DNA from: Arthrobacter sp. V1I9
Lineage (GTDB): Bacteria; Actinomycetota; Actinomycetes; Actinomycetales; Micrococcaceae
NCBI RefSeq assembly: GCF_030817075.1
Contig: NZ_JAUSYU010000001.1
Coordinates: 434,001 to 498,000 of the forward strand
Direction: 5' to 3'
DNA length: 64,000 bases
Shown: piece after piece, positions 51,316 through 58,458 of the stretch
Layout: each line of letters opens with the position of its first letter
How positions within the stretch are numbered: the first letter of the stretch is position 1
Position numbers and translations under genes: made by a program
Notes under the pieces: model-generated
The model's database searches: none
Told to the model about the DNA's origin: nothing
What the model saw: only the letters and a program-made list of their open reading frames with translations

Positions 51316-52821
51316 TTAGTGGTCTGACGCCTTCTCGGACGACTGGACAGGGACTTCCTTGCCGTCGCAGTCGATGAGCTTGCCGCCCTCGAAACGGTCG
51401 CCGTCGGCCAGGCACTTCAGGTCCTCTTCCCGGATCACGCGTCCGGTCCCGGCGACGAACACGGACTGGTTCTCCGAGTTGCCGGCCTTGAAGTGGTTGA
51501 ACAGCAGGTTCAGCAGGATGGCCATCACGGCGGCCGAGCTGATGCCGGAGTGGAAGATGGTGCCGAACCAGGACGGGAACTGATCGTAGAAGGCCGGAGC
51601 GGCAATCGGGATCATGCCGAACCCAATGGAGGCCGCCACGATGATCAGGTTCATGTTGTTTTTGTACTCCACCTTGGCGAGGGTGCGGATGCCGCTGGCG
51701 GCCACCGTGCCGAAGAGTACGACGCCGGCGCCGCCCAGGACAGGCGTGGGCACCGCTGCGACCACTCGGCCAAGGACCGGCAGCAGGCCGAGGATTACCA
51801 GGATCAGGCCGCCGGCGCTGACCACGAAGCGGCTCTTGACGCCGGTGATCGCCACCAGGCCTACGTTCTGGGCGAAGGCGCTCTGCGTGAAGGAGTTAAA
51901 GAGCGGGGAGATGGCGCTGGAGAGCATGTCCGCCCGGAGGCCGTCGCCGATCCGCTTGGAGTCCACCTTGGTGCCCACGATCTCACCCACGGCGATGATG
52001 TCTGCAGAGGTCTCGGTCAGGGTCACCAGGATGACGATGAGCATGGAAATGATGGCGGCAATCTCGAACACCGGCGGCCCGAAGGCGAACGGTGTGGGGA
52101 AGGCGACGATCTCGCCCTGGGCCACCTTGGAGAAGTCGGCCATGCCGAAGGCGAAGGCGATCAGCGTGCCCAGGACCATCGCGAGCAGGATGGACAGCCG
52201 TGAGATGGCGGCGCTGCCCACTTTGCTCAGCAGCAGGACGATGGCCATGGTGGCGGCGGCCAAACCGATGTTGGCCATGCTGCCGTAGTTTTCCGCTTTG
52301 TTATTGCCGCCCATGGCCCAGTTGGCCGCCACCGGCATAAGCGTGAGCCCGATGGTGGTGATGACGGTTCCGGTAACCACCGGAGGGAAGAACCTGATGA
52401 TCTTCGAGAACAGCGGCGTGATCAGCAGGCCGATCAGTGATGCCGCGATAACGGACCCGAAGACTGCCTGGATTCCGCCGCCGCCGTGGACGATGGCCAC
52501 CATGGTGGAAACTCCGGCGAAGGAAACGCCCTGCACCAGTGGAAGCTGGGAGCCGAAGAACGGGACGCCGATGGTCTGCAGGATGGTGGCAAGGCCGCCG
52601 ACGAAGAGGCAGGCGGCGATCAGGAGGCCGATGTCCTGCGAGGACATGCCTGCCGCAGCGCCAATGATCAGGGGCGGGGCAATGATCCCGCCGTACATGG
52701 TGAGGACGTGCTGGAAGCCGTAGGCGAATGTGCTGGCGATGGGGAGGCGCTGGTCCTCAGGCCGGGTTGAATGCTGGCCTTTTCCGGCGATGGAAGCAGC
52801 CGGTTTCTTTCTGATGTTCAT
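51316..52821 (-). CDS. Xanthine/uric acid permease (NCS2 family)
   Basis: The product has 501 residues with 12-14 membrane segments. NCS2 signature near residue 40: STFAYGFQHVLTMYGGIIAPPLIIG; mid-protein SFTQSAFAQNVGLVAITGVKSRFV is the Q-x-E/N-type substrate motif with Asn where xanthine/urate transporters have it. The C-terminal tail is charged (REEDLKCLADGDRFEGGKL). It imports xanthine or urate by ion symport. It follows uricase on the same strand, with a hairpin-containing 177-bp gap, and is in the purine island. Confidence 0.94.
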   Translation of the reverse strand: MNIRKKPAASIAGKGQHSTRPEDQRLPIASTFAYGFQHVLTMYGGIIAPPLIIGAAAGMSSQDIGLLIAACLFVGGLATILQTIGVPFFGSQLPLVQGVSFAGVSTMVAIVHGGGGIQAVFGSVIAASLIGLLITPLFSKIIRFFPPVVTGTVITTIGLTLMPVAANWAMGGNNKAENYGSMANIGLAAATMAIVLLLSKVGSAAISRLSILLAMVLGTLIAFAFGMADFSKVAQGEIVAFPTPFAFGPPVFEIAAIISMLIVILVTLTETSADIIAVGEIVGTKVDSKRIGDGLRADMLSSAISPLFNSFTQSAFAQNVGLVAITGVKSRFVVSAGGLILVILGLLPVLGRVVAAVPTPVLGGAGVVLFGTVAASGIRTLAKVEYKNNMNLIIVAASIGFGMIPIAAPAFYDQFPSWFGTIFHSGISSAAVMAILLNLLFNHFKAGNSENQSVFVAGTGRVIREEDLKCLADGDRFEGGKLIDCDGKEVPVQSSEKASDH

Positions 52822-52881
52822 GGCAGACTTTCTTGGTTCATGGCAGACGACATTGTCTGGCTAACGGGGTCTGGCTAACGG
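52816..52881. repeat. Short direct repeats around the permease start
   Basis: GTTCATGGCAGAC occurs at 52816-52828 (containing the start codon on the minus strand) and 52836-52848. GTCTGGCTAACGG occurs at 52855-52867 and 52869-52881. They are small duplications in the permease leader. Confidence 0.65.
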
Positions 52882-52905
52882 TGTGGCTGAAAGATGAGAG
52901 GTATG

Positions 52906-52978
52906 GCCCGGAGTTTTGTCCAGGTAATGGGCGTTTTGAGCCGCTCAGGGGTCGAAAACGTGGACAAAAACTCCGGGC
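52906..52978. repeat. REP-like long hairpin between uricase and permease
   Basis: GCCCGGAGTTTTGTCCA (52906-52922) pairs with its near-complement (52961-52978), and inner CGTTTT (52932-52937) with AAAACG (52955-52960). The 73-bp element lies between the uricase stop and the permease start. It could be a repetitive extragenic palindrome or a uricase terminator. Confidence 0.65.
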
Positions 52979-52998
52979 TTGGTGGTTGGTGTTGCGGT

Positions 52999-53907
52999 TT
53001 AGCAGAAGCCGGCGATGCCTGACCAGGCGATATCGGCCGGGGTGGCGTCGTCGCGCTGGACGGTGGCCTCGATCAGGCCGTAGGGGCGGTCGGCAGCGTA
53101 AAAGACCTCGTTGGGATTGTCGAGGCCGAACGGTGAGAGGTCAACGAGGAAGTGGTGCTTGTTGGGCATCGAGAACTTGATTTCGTCGATCTCGCTGTGG
53201 GCTTCGAGGACCTTGGTGCCCATGTCGAACAGGGTCTGCTGCAGGGCGTGGGAGTACTTCTCCGTGAAGCCTTCGAGCAGGAGTCCTTTGACGTCGTCGT
53301 AGCTCTTGTTGAAGTCCAAGGCGCTGAAATCGGTTCCGGTCTTGAACCGCCACCGGGCCGAGACGTCGGTGGCGAGGATGCGGTCCGTGGTTTCCGGCAG
53401 GGTGGTGTACCGGTCCTTCGGGTAGCCCGTGAAGCCCGACTGGGTGGACTTGAGGACGGTCAGGTCCTTGAGTCCGGAGATCAGGTGGGTGGTGGCGCCG
53501 TCGCGGACCAGGACGGCGGTGCGGACTTCCTGGCCGTTGCGCACGAAGGAGTGGTCGTGCTCCGCGCCGTGGGCCTGGATCCGGTTCCAGCTGTACGACT
53601 CGGCTTCCCAGCGGCCGCCGTTTACCCAGTCAAAGCTGGAGGTGAAGTGCTCGCCGAGCCGAAGCAGGAACGCCTCGGGGGAACCCACGCCGTCGCGGGC
53701 GAAGGCGTAGATGGTGTTTTTCTGGGTGTCCGTGGCCACCACGTGGGCGTTGTCGCCCTCGAGGTGGGCGGCGGAGAAGTCTCCCCGCAGCTGCGAGGTG
53801 ACGCTCAGGTCTTCGATTTCGTGGCGGTCGGTGTCGCGGGTGATCTTGACAACCCGGACCTCGGCCTTTCCGTACTGGTTTTCGCCGAGGATGATCTTGC
53901 TGCTCAT
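52999..53907 (-). CDS. Urate oxidase (uricase)
   Basis: The product has 302 residues, close to the characterised Arthrobacter uricase. It oxidises urate to 5-hydroxyisourate with O2 and no cofactor. Motifs: YGKAEVRVVKITRDTDRHEIEDLSVTSQLRGDF, NAHVVATDTQKNTIYAFARDG (Thr-Lys catalytic dyad region), DRYTTLPETTDRILATDVSARW and MPNKHHFLVDLSPFGLDNPNEVFYAAD. No hydroxyisourate hydrolase or OHCU decarboxylase gene is adjacent. Upstream lie a palindrome, a terminator and CRP-like sites, suggesting complex control. Confidence 0.96.
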   Translation of the reverse strand: MSSKIILGENQYGKAEVRVVKITRDTDRHEIEDLSVTSQLRGDFSAAHLEGDNAHVVATDTQKNTIYAFARDGVGSPEAFLLRLGEHFTSSFDWVNGGRWEAESYSWNRIQAHGAEHDHSFVRNGQEVRTAVLVRDGATTHLISGLKDLTVLKSTQSGFTGYPKDRYTTLPETTDRILATDVSARWRFKTGTDFSALDFNKSYDDVKGLLLEGFTEKYSHALQQTLFDMGTKVLEAHSEIDEIKFSMPNKHHFLVDLSPFGLDNPNEVFYAADRPYGLIEATVQRDDATPADIAWSGIAGFC

Positions 53908-53931
53908 GGTCTGTTCCCAACTCCCGGTAAG

Positions 53932-53947
53932 TGGAACCTAGGTTCCA
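53932..53947. promoter_or_regulatory. TGGAACCTAGGTTCCA palindrome before uricase
   Basis: This perfect 16-bp palindrome is centred 32 bp upstream of the uricase start. It has the TGGAA/TTCCA half-sites seen in IclR-type operators, so it is a candidate AllR-like binding site. Confidence 0.6.
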
Positions 53948-53966
53948 TCACTGAAATTAAGCGCGC

Positions 53967-53982
53967 GTTTCAAGCGCGTTTC
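53967..53982 (-). promoter_or_regulatory. GAAAC-N6-GAAAC element before uricase, GlnR-like
   Basis: On the minus strand two GAAAC pentamers are spaced 11 bp apart, the spacing of GlnR half-sites, but the first is not the usual gTnAC. Weak evidence. Confidence 0.35.
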
Positions 53983-54000
53983 CGGTGGAGCCGACCCAAC

Positions 54001-54032
54001 AAAAAAGAGCCGGCATCCATTGATGCCAGCTC
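54001..54032 (-). terminator. Leftward Rho-independent terminator upstream of uricase
   Basis: An 11-bp stem with one mismatch (54007-54017 with 54022-54032) and a four-base loop is followed, reading leftward, by six T residues (54006-54001). It lies 94 bp upstream of the uricase start on the same strand. So it ends a transcript that begins to its right: a leader RNA for uricase (attenuation) or a separate small RNA. Confidence 0.7.
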
Positions 54033-54062
54033 ATTACGACCCTGCCTGCTGCTCCCAGGTTA

Positions 54063-54078
54063 CGTGACTTACACCACG
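54063..54078. promoter_or_regulatory. CRP/GlxR-like site 1
   Basis: CGTGACTTACACCACG matches 9 of the 12 fixed positions of TGTGANNTANNTCACA, the GlxR/CRP consensus of actinobacteria. Confidence 0.45.
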
Positions 54079-54107
54079 AATTGAGATCCAGCGTACCCCC
54101 GCAAGCC

Positions 54108-54123
54108 GGTGGTGTACATCACA
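54108..54123. promoter_or_regulatory. CRP/GlxR-like site 2
   Basis: GGTGGTGTACATCACA matches 10 of 12 fixed positions of the GlxR/CRP consensus. It lies 45 bp from site 1. Confidence 0.5.
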
Positions 54124-54175
54124 AGTTGAAAATCCGCTTTGTGACTGGCCGCCCCCTCGGTGGTCGATTGGGCCA

Positions 54176-54204
54176 TTGACGCTTCTGTGGCCAGCCCTTA
54201 AGAT
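54176..54204 (+). promoter_or_regulatory. Promoter for the 62-residue gene
   Basis: TTGACG (54176-54181), 17-bp spacer, TAAGAT (54199-54204). The transcript would start near 54211 and have a ~58-base leader. Confidence 0.7.
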
Positions 54205-54225
54205 ATTCCACATAACAAAAGTTAT

Positions 54226-54242
54226 TTTCCGTTAGGCGGAAA
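54226..54242. promoter_or_regulatory. TTTCCG-TTAGG-CGGAAA inverted repeat
   Basis: A perfect 6-bp dyad with a 5-bp spacer lies just after the predicted transcription start of the 62-residue gene, where a repressor would act. IclR-family operators often have TTCCG/CGGAA arms. Confidence 0.5.
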
Positions 54243-54268
54243 CAATGCAACCTTTGAAGGAGGATCAG

Positions 54269-54457
54269 ATGTACCAGCAGGACAGCACGCCGGTAGCACC
54301 GGCACCAACGGCGGCACCCTCGGTCCAGGAGTTCTACCTTCCCCTTGGCGGCGGGACGGATCCGGACTTCTACCTGCCCGCAGACCGTGAGCACGTTCCG
54401 GGACGCTTCTCGCGCTGGGTGCACGGCCTGCCCGGCTTCGGCGGCCAACGGTCCTGA
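54269..54457 (+). CDS. Small protein (62 aa) with FYLP motifs
   Basis: The product begins MYQQDSTPVAPAPTAAPSVQEFYLPLGGG and continues TDPDFYLPADREHVPGRFSRW, so the tetrapeptide FYLP occurs twice 15 residues apart. The N-terminus is Pro/Ala-rich. The ATG at 54269 follows AAGGAGG by about seven bases. No family is recognised and no signal or membrane segment is seen. It has its own promoter and an operator-like dyad, so it is a controlled, specific product. It lies between uricase and the deaminase in the purine island. Confidence 0.7.
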   Translation: MYQQDSTPVAPAPTAAPSVQEFYLPLGGGTDPDFYLPADREHVPGRFSRWVHGLPGFGGQRS

Positions 54458-54487
54458 CGGGACTTGCGACGTAGCGGCGCACCGCCA

Positions 54488-54549
54488 TTTCGACGGTTCC
54501 CCGCCCGTTCGATGATGCGAGTCGTCGTCCAGGCGGGGAATCGTCGAAA
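54488..54549. terminator. Bidirectional hairpin between convergent genes
   Basis: An 18-bp stem with one mismatch (54488-54505 with 54532-54549) lies between the 62-residue gene and the deaminase gene, which converge. No T-run is present. Confidence 0.6.
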
Positions 54550-54555
54550 CGGGCG

Positions 54556-55923
54556 TCAGCCGTTCACCAGCCGCCGCGCAGCCGCTGAATGATCAGCGAT
54601 AAGTCCGGCGATATCCAGGCCCGGAATCTGCCCGTCCACCACGCGCCACGAGCCGCCCACCATCACCCGGTCCGCCCGGTCAGCAGCACACAGCAACAAT
54701 GCAGCGATGGGATCGTGGCTGCCGGAAAAGCGAAGGTCGTCCAGCCGGAACAGGGCCAGGTCTGCCTGCATTCCGGGGGCCAGCTGACCCAGCCCCGAAC
54801 GGCCCAGCACTGAGGCCGAACCGCGGGTGGCCCAGCCGAGGGCCCGCTCCACCGGAACGTCCGCCCCGTACCGCAGCCTTTGCAGGTACAGCGCCTGCCG
54901 CGCTTCCAGGATCATGTTCGAAGCATCGTTTGACGCCGAGCCGTCCACTCCCAGCCCCACGGGAACCCCGGCGTCCTCCAGTTCCAGGACCCTCGCGGTA
55001 CCGGACGCCAGCCGCATGTTGGAGGTGGGGCAATGCGCGACGGCGGTGCCCGCGGCTCCCAGCCTGGCGATCTCGGCGTCGCTGAAATGGATGCCGTGGC
55101 CCAGCCACGTGCGGTCCGTCAGCCAGCCCACGCTGTCCAGGTAGTCAACGGTCCGCAGCCCGAACATCTCCCGGCAGAAGTCCTCCTCGTCCAGGGTCTC
55201 GGCGAGGTGGGTGTGCAGGCGGACGTCCAGCCGCTCCGCGAGCGCTGCACTTTCGGCCATGATCTCCTTGGTCACCGAAAACGGCGAGCAGGGTGCGAGG
55301 GCAATCTGGATCACGGCGTCGTCACCGCGCTCGTGGTACTGGCCCACCAGGCGCTCGCTGTCGACCAGCACCACCTCCGGTTCCTGCACAGTGGACTGGG
55401 GCGGCAGGCCGCCGTCGTCCGTCCCGAGCGTCATGGACCCGCGCGTCAGGGTGGCCCGCATCCCCAGCCGGCGGACCGCCTCAACCTGGATGTCGATGGC
55501 ATTCTCCAGCCCGCCCGGGAAGAGGTAGTGATGGTCGGCGGCCGTGGTGCAGCCCGAGAGCAGCAGTTCCGCCAGCGCCACGGTGGTGGCCAGCTCCAGA
55601 TCGCGGGGCGTAAGCCGGGCCCACACCGGATACAGGTTTTGCAGCCACGGGAACAACGGGGCATTGGCAACCGGACCCCAGGCGCGGGTGAGGGTCTGGT
55701 AGAAGTGGTGATGGGTGTTGATCAGGCCCGGCAGCAGCACGTGGCTGCCGGCGTCGAAGACCTCGCTGCAGGGTTCGGAAGGCACCTGCCCGGCGGCGAG
55801 CACTTCCACGATGACTCCGCCGCTGACCACCAGTCCGCCCGAGGCGTCCAGGTGATTGGCGGTAAAAGCGGCCTGCGGATTCTTGATCCAGAGGCGGGAA
55901 GCGGGTGCGATGGATGGCGTCAT
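54556..55923 (-). CDS. 8-oxoguanine/guanine-type deaminase (amidohydrolase family)
   Basis: The product has 455 residues. Metal ligands: LINTHHHFYQT near residue 70, LHTHLAETLDE near 235, GHGIHF near 275 and GLGVDGSASND near 325. This arrangement and the sequence around it match 8-oxoguanine deaminase-type amidohydrolases, which release ammonia from guanine-like rings. It is the leftward gene of the pair divergent from the cytidine-deaminase-fold guanine deaminase, so the cell seems to have two different enzymes for similar reactions. Confidence 0.88.
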   Translation of the reverse strand: MTPSIAPASRLWIKNPQAAFTANHLDASGGLVVSGGVIVEVLAAGQVPSEPCSEVFDAGSHVLLPGLINTHHHFYQTLTRAWGPVANAPLFPWLQNLYPVWARLTPRDLELATTVALAELLLSGCTTAADHHYLFPGGLENAIDIQVEAVRRLGMRATLTRGSMTLGTDDGGLPPQSTVQEPEVVLVDSERLVGQYHERGDDAVIQIALAPCSPFSVTKEIMAESAALAERLDVRLHTHLAETLDEEDFCREMFGLRTVDYLDSVGWLTDRTWLGHGIHFSDAEIARLGAAGTAVAHCPTSNMRLASGTARVLELEDAGVPVGLGVDGSASNDASNMILEARQALYLQRLRYGADVPVERALGWATRGSASVLGRSGLGQLAPGMQADLALFRLDDLRFSGSHDPIAALLLCAADRADRVMVGGSWRVVDGQIPGLDIAGLIADHSAAARRLVNG

Positions 55924-56332
55924 GGCGGTCCTTGTCTGAGGGCGGTGGTGTTCATGCCAGCTCAGTGGGGCCCTGTCTGCTGATCCAGGTGGCCGCGCCT
56001 GCGAGCAGAAGTGCTCACAGGCAGCGCGGCTGGGACCAAGGCTAGGACCCTTCCAGTGGCAGCGTCAACGGCGCCGCGAATGTGACCGGGGGAAGTGAAG
56101 TGCACGAAACCTGGATTTCACATTACGAAAATAAGTTTCCAGAAAACTATGGCGCAGCCCACATTCCGGTGCTAATCTCGATCTTGCCAAAGGCGGGCAC
56201 CCGGACCTCGGGAAGCTATCTACCAGGCGCAACTTAACCTTCACAGCACATGCTGAAGCCTGGTAACCGTTCGCACCTGGTTCTACTGGTCCTGCAACGG
56301 ACTACAGGCTTCCCGGCAAAGGGAGTCGCATC
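55924..56332. other. 409-bp divergent control region between two deaminase genes
   Basis: No gene is seen. It contains a GC-rich hairpin (55990-56030) and a GlnR-like element. The gene on each side is divergent, so it holds promoters for both. An A/T-rich stretch with TTTC/GAAA dyads lies at 56110-56150. Confidence 0.5.
56095..56132 (+). promoter_or_regulatory. GlnR-like double box in the deaminase control region
   Basis: It reads GTGAA-N6-GAAAC-N6-TTCAC-N6-AAAAT, keeping the 11-bp spacing of a GlnR a/b pair, although the last half-site is weak. It would put guanine deamination under nitrogen control like amt. Confidence 0.4.
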
Positions 56333-56827
56333 ATGAGTACCACCGTCACGGCCGAAGAATTCCTGGCCAGATCCATCAGGTTGGCAACGGCCAACGTCCT
56401 GAACAGCGGGGGACCCTTCGGAGCAATGATCGTCACGGCTGACGGCCGGACGTTCGACGGCGTCAACCGGGTCACCGCGGACAACGATCCCACCGCCCAC
56501 GCCGAAGTCACCGCCATCCGCACGGCCTGCCGCGAACTTGGCACCTTCGACCTCAGCGGAGCCGTCCTTTACACCAGTTGCGAGCCGTGCCCCATGTGCC
56601 TGGCGTCCGCGCTCTGGGCACGGGTTGAACGGGTTGTCTTTGCTGCCGACCGGCACGACGCCGCGTCCGTGGGCTTCGATGACGCCGTGTTCTACGAATA
56701 CTTCGAAAACCAGGACAGGAACTCCCTGATGCCGGTCTCGAAGCTGGAGTTGGACCGCACGCAGGGCCCCGCCCCGCTGGAGCCGTTCAACACCTGGAAC
56801 ACCCTCGATACCAGGATCGACTACTAG
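56333..56827 (+). CDS. Guanine deaminase (cytidine-deaminase fold)
   Basis: The product has 164 residues. The zinc motif is HAEVTAIRTAC (His-Ala-Glu) near residue 55 with CEPCPMC near residue 85. This GuaD-type enzyme deaminates guanine to xanthine. It heads the rightward operon guanine deaminase - AzgA-type permease - XdhC - two xanthine dehydrogenase subunits; the gap to the next gene is nine bases. The product xanthine is the substrate of the downstream dehydrogenase. Confidence 0.94.
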   Translation: MSTTVTAEEFLARSIRLATANVLNSGGPFGAMIVTADGRTFDGVNRVTADNDPTAHAEVTAIRTACRELGTFDLSGAVLYTSCEPCPMCLASALWARVERVVFAADRHDAASVGFDDAVFYEYFENQDRNSLMPVSKLELDRTQGPAPLEPFNTWNTLDTRIDY

Positions 56828-56836
56828 GCGGCCGGG

Positions 56837-58351
56837 ATGACCATCCTGGATAGTTCCCACGAGGAGCATTCGGCTCCAACCCCACGCACCCCAAAGCCCG
56901 CAACGGGCACTCCCCAACCACCGGCGTCGGACTCTTTCCTTGACCGGTTCTTCCAGATCACCCAGCGCGGCTCCACACTGGCCCGTGAATTCCGCGGTGG
57001 CCTGGTCACCTTCTTCACCATGGCGTACATCGTCATCCTCAACCCCCTGATCCTCGGCGGATTCAGCGCAGGCAATGCCCCCACCGACGTCGCCGGGGGC
57101 TGGCTGTCCGCAGCACAGGTGGGTGCCGTCACCGGACTCACCGCCGGGGTGATGACCATCCTCTTCGGACTCGTGGCCAACCTGCCGTTCGGCCTCGCCG
57201 CCGGGCTCGGCATCAACTCCTTCCTGGCCGTGTCCGTGATCCAGGAAGTCACCTGGGCGGAAGCCATGGGCCTGGTGGTGATCAACGGCATCCTGATCGT
57301 GCTGTTCGGTGTCACCGGCGCCCGCACCGCCATCTTCCGCGCCGTCCCCAAGGAGCTGAAAGCCGCCATCACGGTGGGCATCGGCCTGTTCATCGCCTTC
57401 ATCGGCTTTGTGGACTCCGGTTTCGTCAAGGCAACGGCAGGCGGCCCGCCTGTCCAGCTGGGCAACGGCGGCTCCATCACCTCAATCCCCACGCTGGTGT
57501 TCGTCGTTGGCCTGCTGGCCATGGGCATCCTCGTGGCCCGCAAAGTCCAGGGCGGCCTGCTGATCGGCATTGTGGCAACTACCTTCCTGGCCGCCGTCGT
57601 CGAAGCGGTCATGAAAATCGGCCCGGCCAGCGAGACCAACCCCGGCGGCTGGCACCTGAACACCCCGGTGCTCTCCGGCCAGCTCGTGTCCGCCCCGGAC
57701 CTGGTGGGACAGTTCGACCTGTTCGGTGCCTTCAGCCGGATCGGCGGGCTTGCCGCCACCATGCTGGTGTTCACCCTGGTGTTCACCAACTTCTTCGACG
57801 CCATGGGCACCATGACCGGCCTGGCCAAAAGCGCCGGCGTCGCCCACAAGGACGGCACGTTCCCCCGGCTGAAGTCGGCCTTCATCGTGGAAGGCGTTGG
57901 CGCCGTGGCGGGCGGAGCAACCTCCGGCTCGTCCAACACGGTGTACATCGACTCCGCCGCCGGCATCGGCGAGGGGGCACGGACCGGCCTGGCGTCGGTG
58001 GTGACCGGCGTCCTGTTCCTGGGTTCGATGTTCCTGACGCCGCTGACCAGCGTGGTTCCGCTCGAGGTGGCAGCAGCTGCACTGGTGGTGGTGGGCGCGA
58101 TGATGATGGCCCAGATCCGGGAGATCAAGTTCAGCAAGTTCACCGTGGCACTGCCCGCCTTCCTCACCATCGTCACCATGCCGCTGAGCTACTCGATCGC
58201 CAACGGCATCGGCGTGGGCTTCATCAGCTGGGCCATCATCGGGGCGGCGTCCGGCAAGGCGAAGAAGATCCATCCGTTGATGTGGGTGGTCAGCGCCGGC
58301 TTCCTGGTCTACTTCGCCCGCGGCCCGATCAACCTGCTGCTGGGCGCCTGA
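56837..58351 (+). CDS. Guanine/hypoxanthine permease (AzgA-like)
   Basis: The product has 504 residues and 12-14 membrane segments. The region STLAREFRGGLVTFFTMAYIVILNPLIL near residue 40 and GLAAGLGINSFLAVSVI near 125 are characteristic of AzgA-type transporters, as is FTNFFDAMGTMTGLAKSAG near 320. It imports guanine, hypoxanthine or adenine with a proton. The first 30 residues are a disordered Pro-rich tail. It is in operon with the deaminase and dehydrogenase genes. Confidence 0.95.
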   Translation: MTILDSSHEEHSAPTPRTPKPATGTPQPPASDSFLDRFFQITQRGSTLAREFRGGLVTFFTMAYIVILNPLILGGFSAGNAPTDVAGGWLSAAQVGAVTGLTAGVMTILFGLVANLPFGLAAGLGINSFLAVSVIQEVTWAEAMGLVVINGILIVLFGVTGARTAIFRAVPKELKAAITVGIGLFIAFIGFVDSGFVKATAGGPPVQLGNGGSITSIPTLVFVVGLLAMGILVARKVQGGLLIGIVATTFLAAVVEAVMKIGPASETNPGGWHLNTPVLSGQLVSAPDLVGQFDLFGAFSRIGGLAATMLVFTLVFTNFFDAMGTMTGLAKSAGVAHKDGTFPRLKSAFIVEGVGAVAGGATSGSSNTVYIDSAAGIGEGARTGLASVVTGVLFLGSMFLTPLTSVVPLEVAAAALVVVGAMMMAQIREIKFSKFTVALPAFLTIVTMPLSYSIANGIGVGFISWAIIGAASGKAKKIHPLMWVVSAGFLVYFARGPINLLLGA

Positions 58352-58458
58352 CCGCACCCTCGGCAATCTCTCCCTGGAGCCGGGTCAAAAGCTTGGCCCG
58401 GCTCCGGATAGGAACGACAATATGGACACCACCGCAGCGCGGAAGAAGGAGTGCCGGC

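Larger units (their letters stand above)
54033..54268. other. Control region with CRP-like, -10/-35 and IclR-like motifs
   Basis: Part of the 361-bp gap (53908-54268) between uricase and the 62-residue gene. It has two CRP/GlxR-like sites, a good rightward promoter and an inverted repeat, listed separately. The leftward RNA that would end at 54001 starts somewhere here. No coding sequence is seen. Confidence 0.5.

Noticed and set aside
54033..54260. Possible purine riboswitch or SRP RNA before uricase
   Set aside because: The conserved core of neither class is visible; only a terminator hairpin and regulator-like sites were found, so a named RNA class is not claimed.
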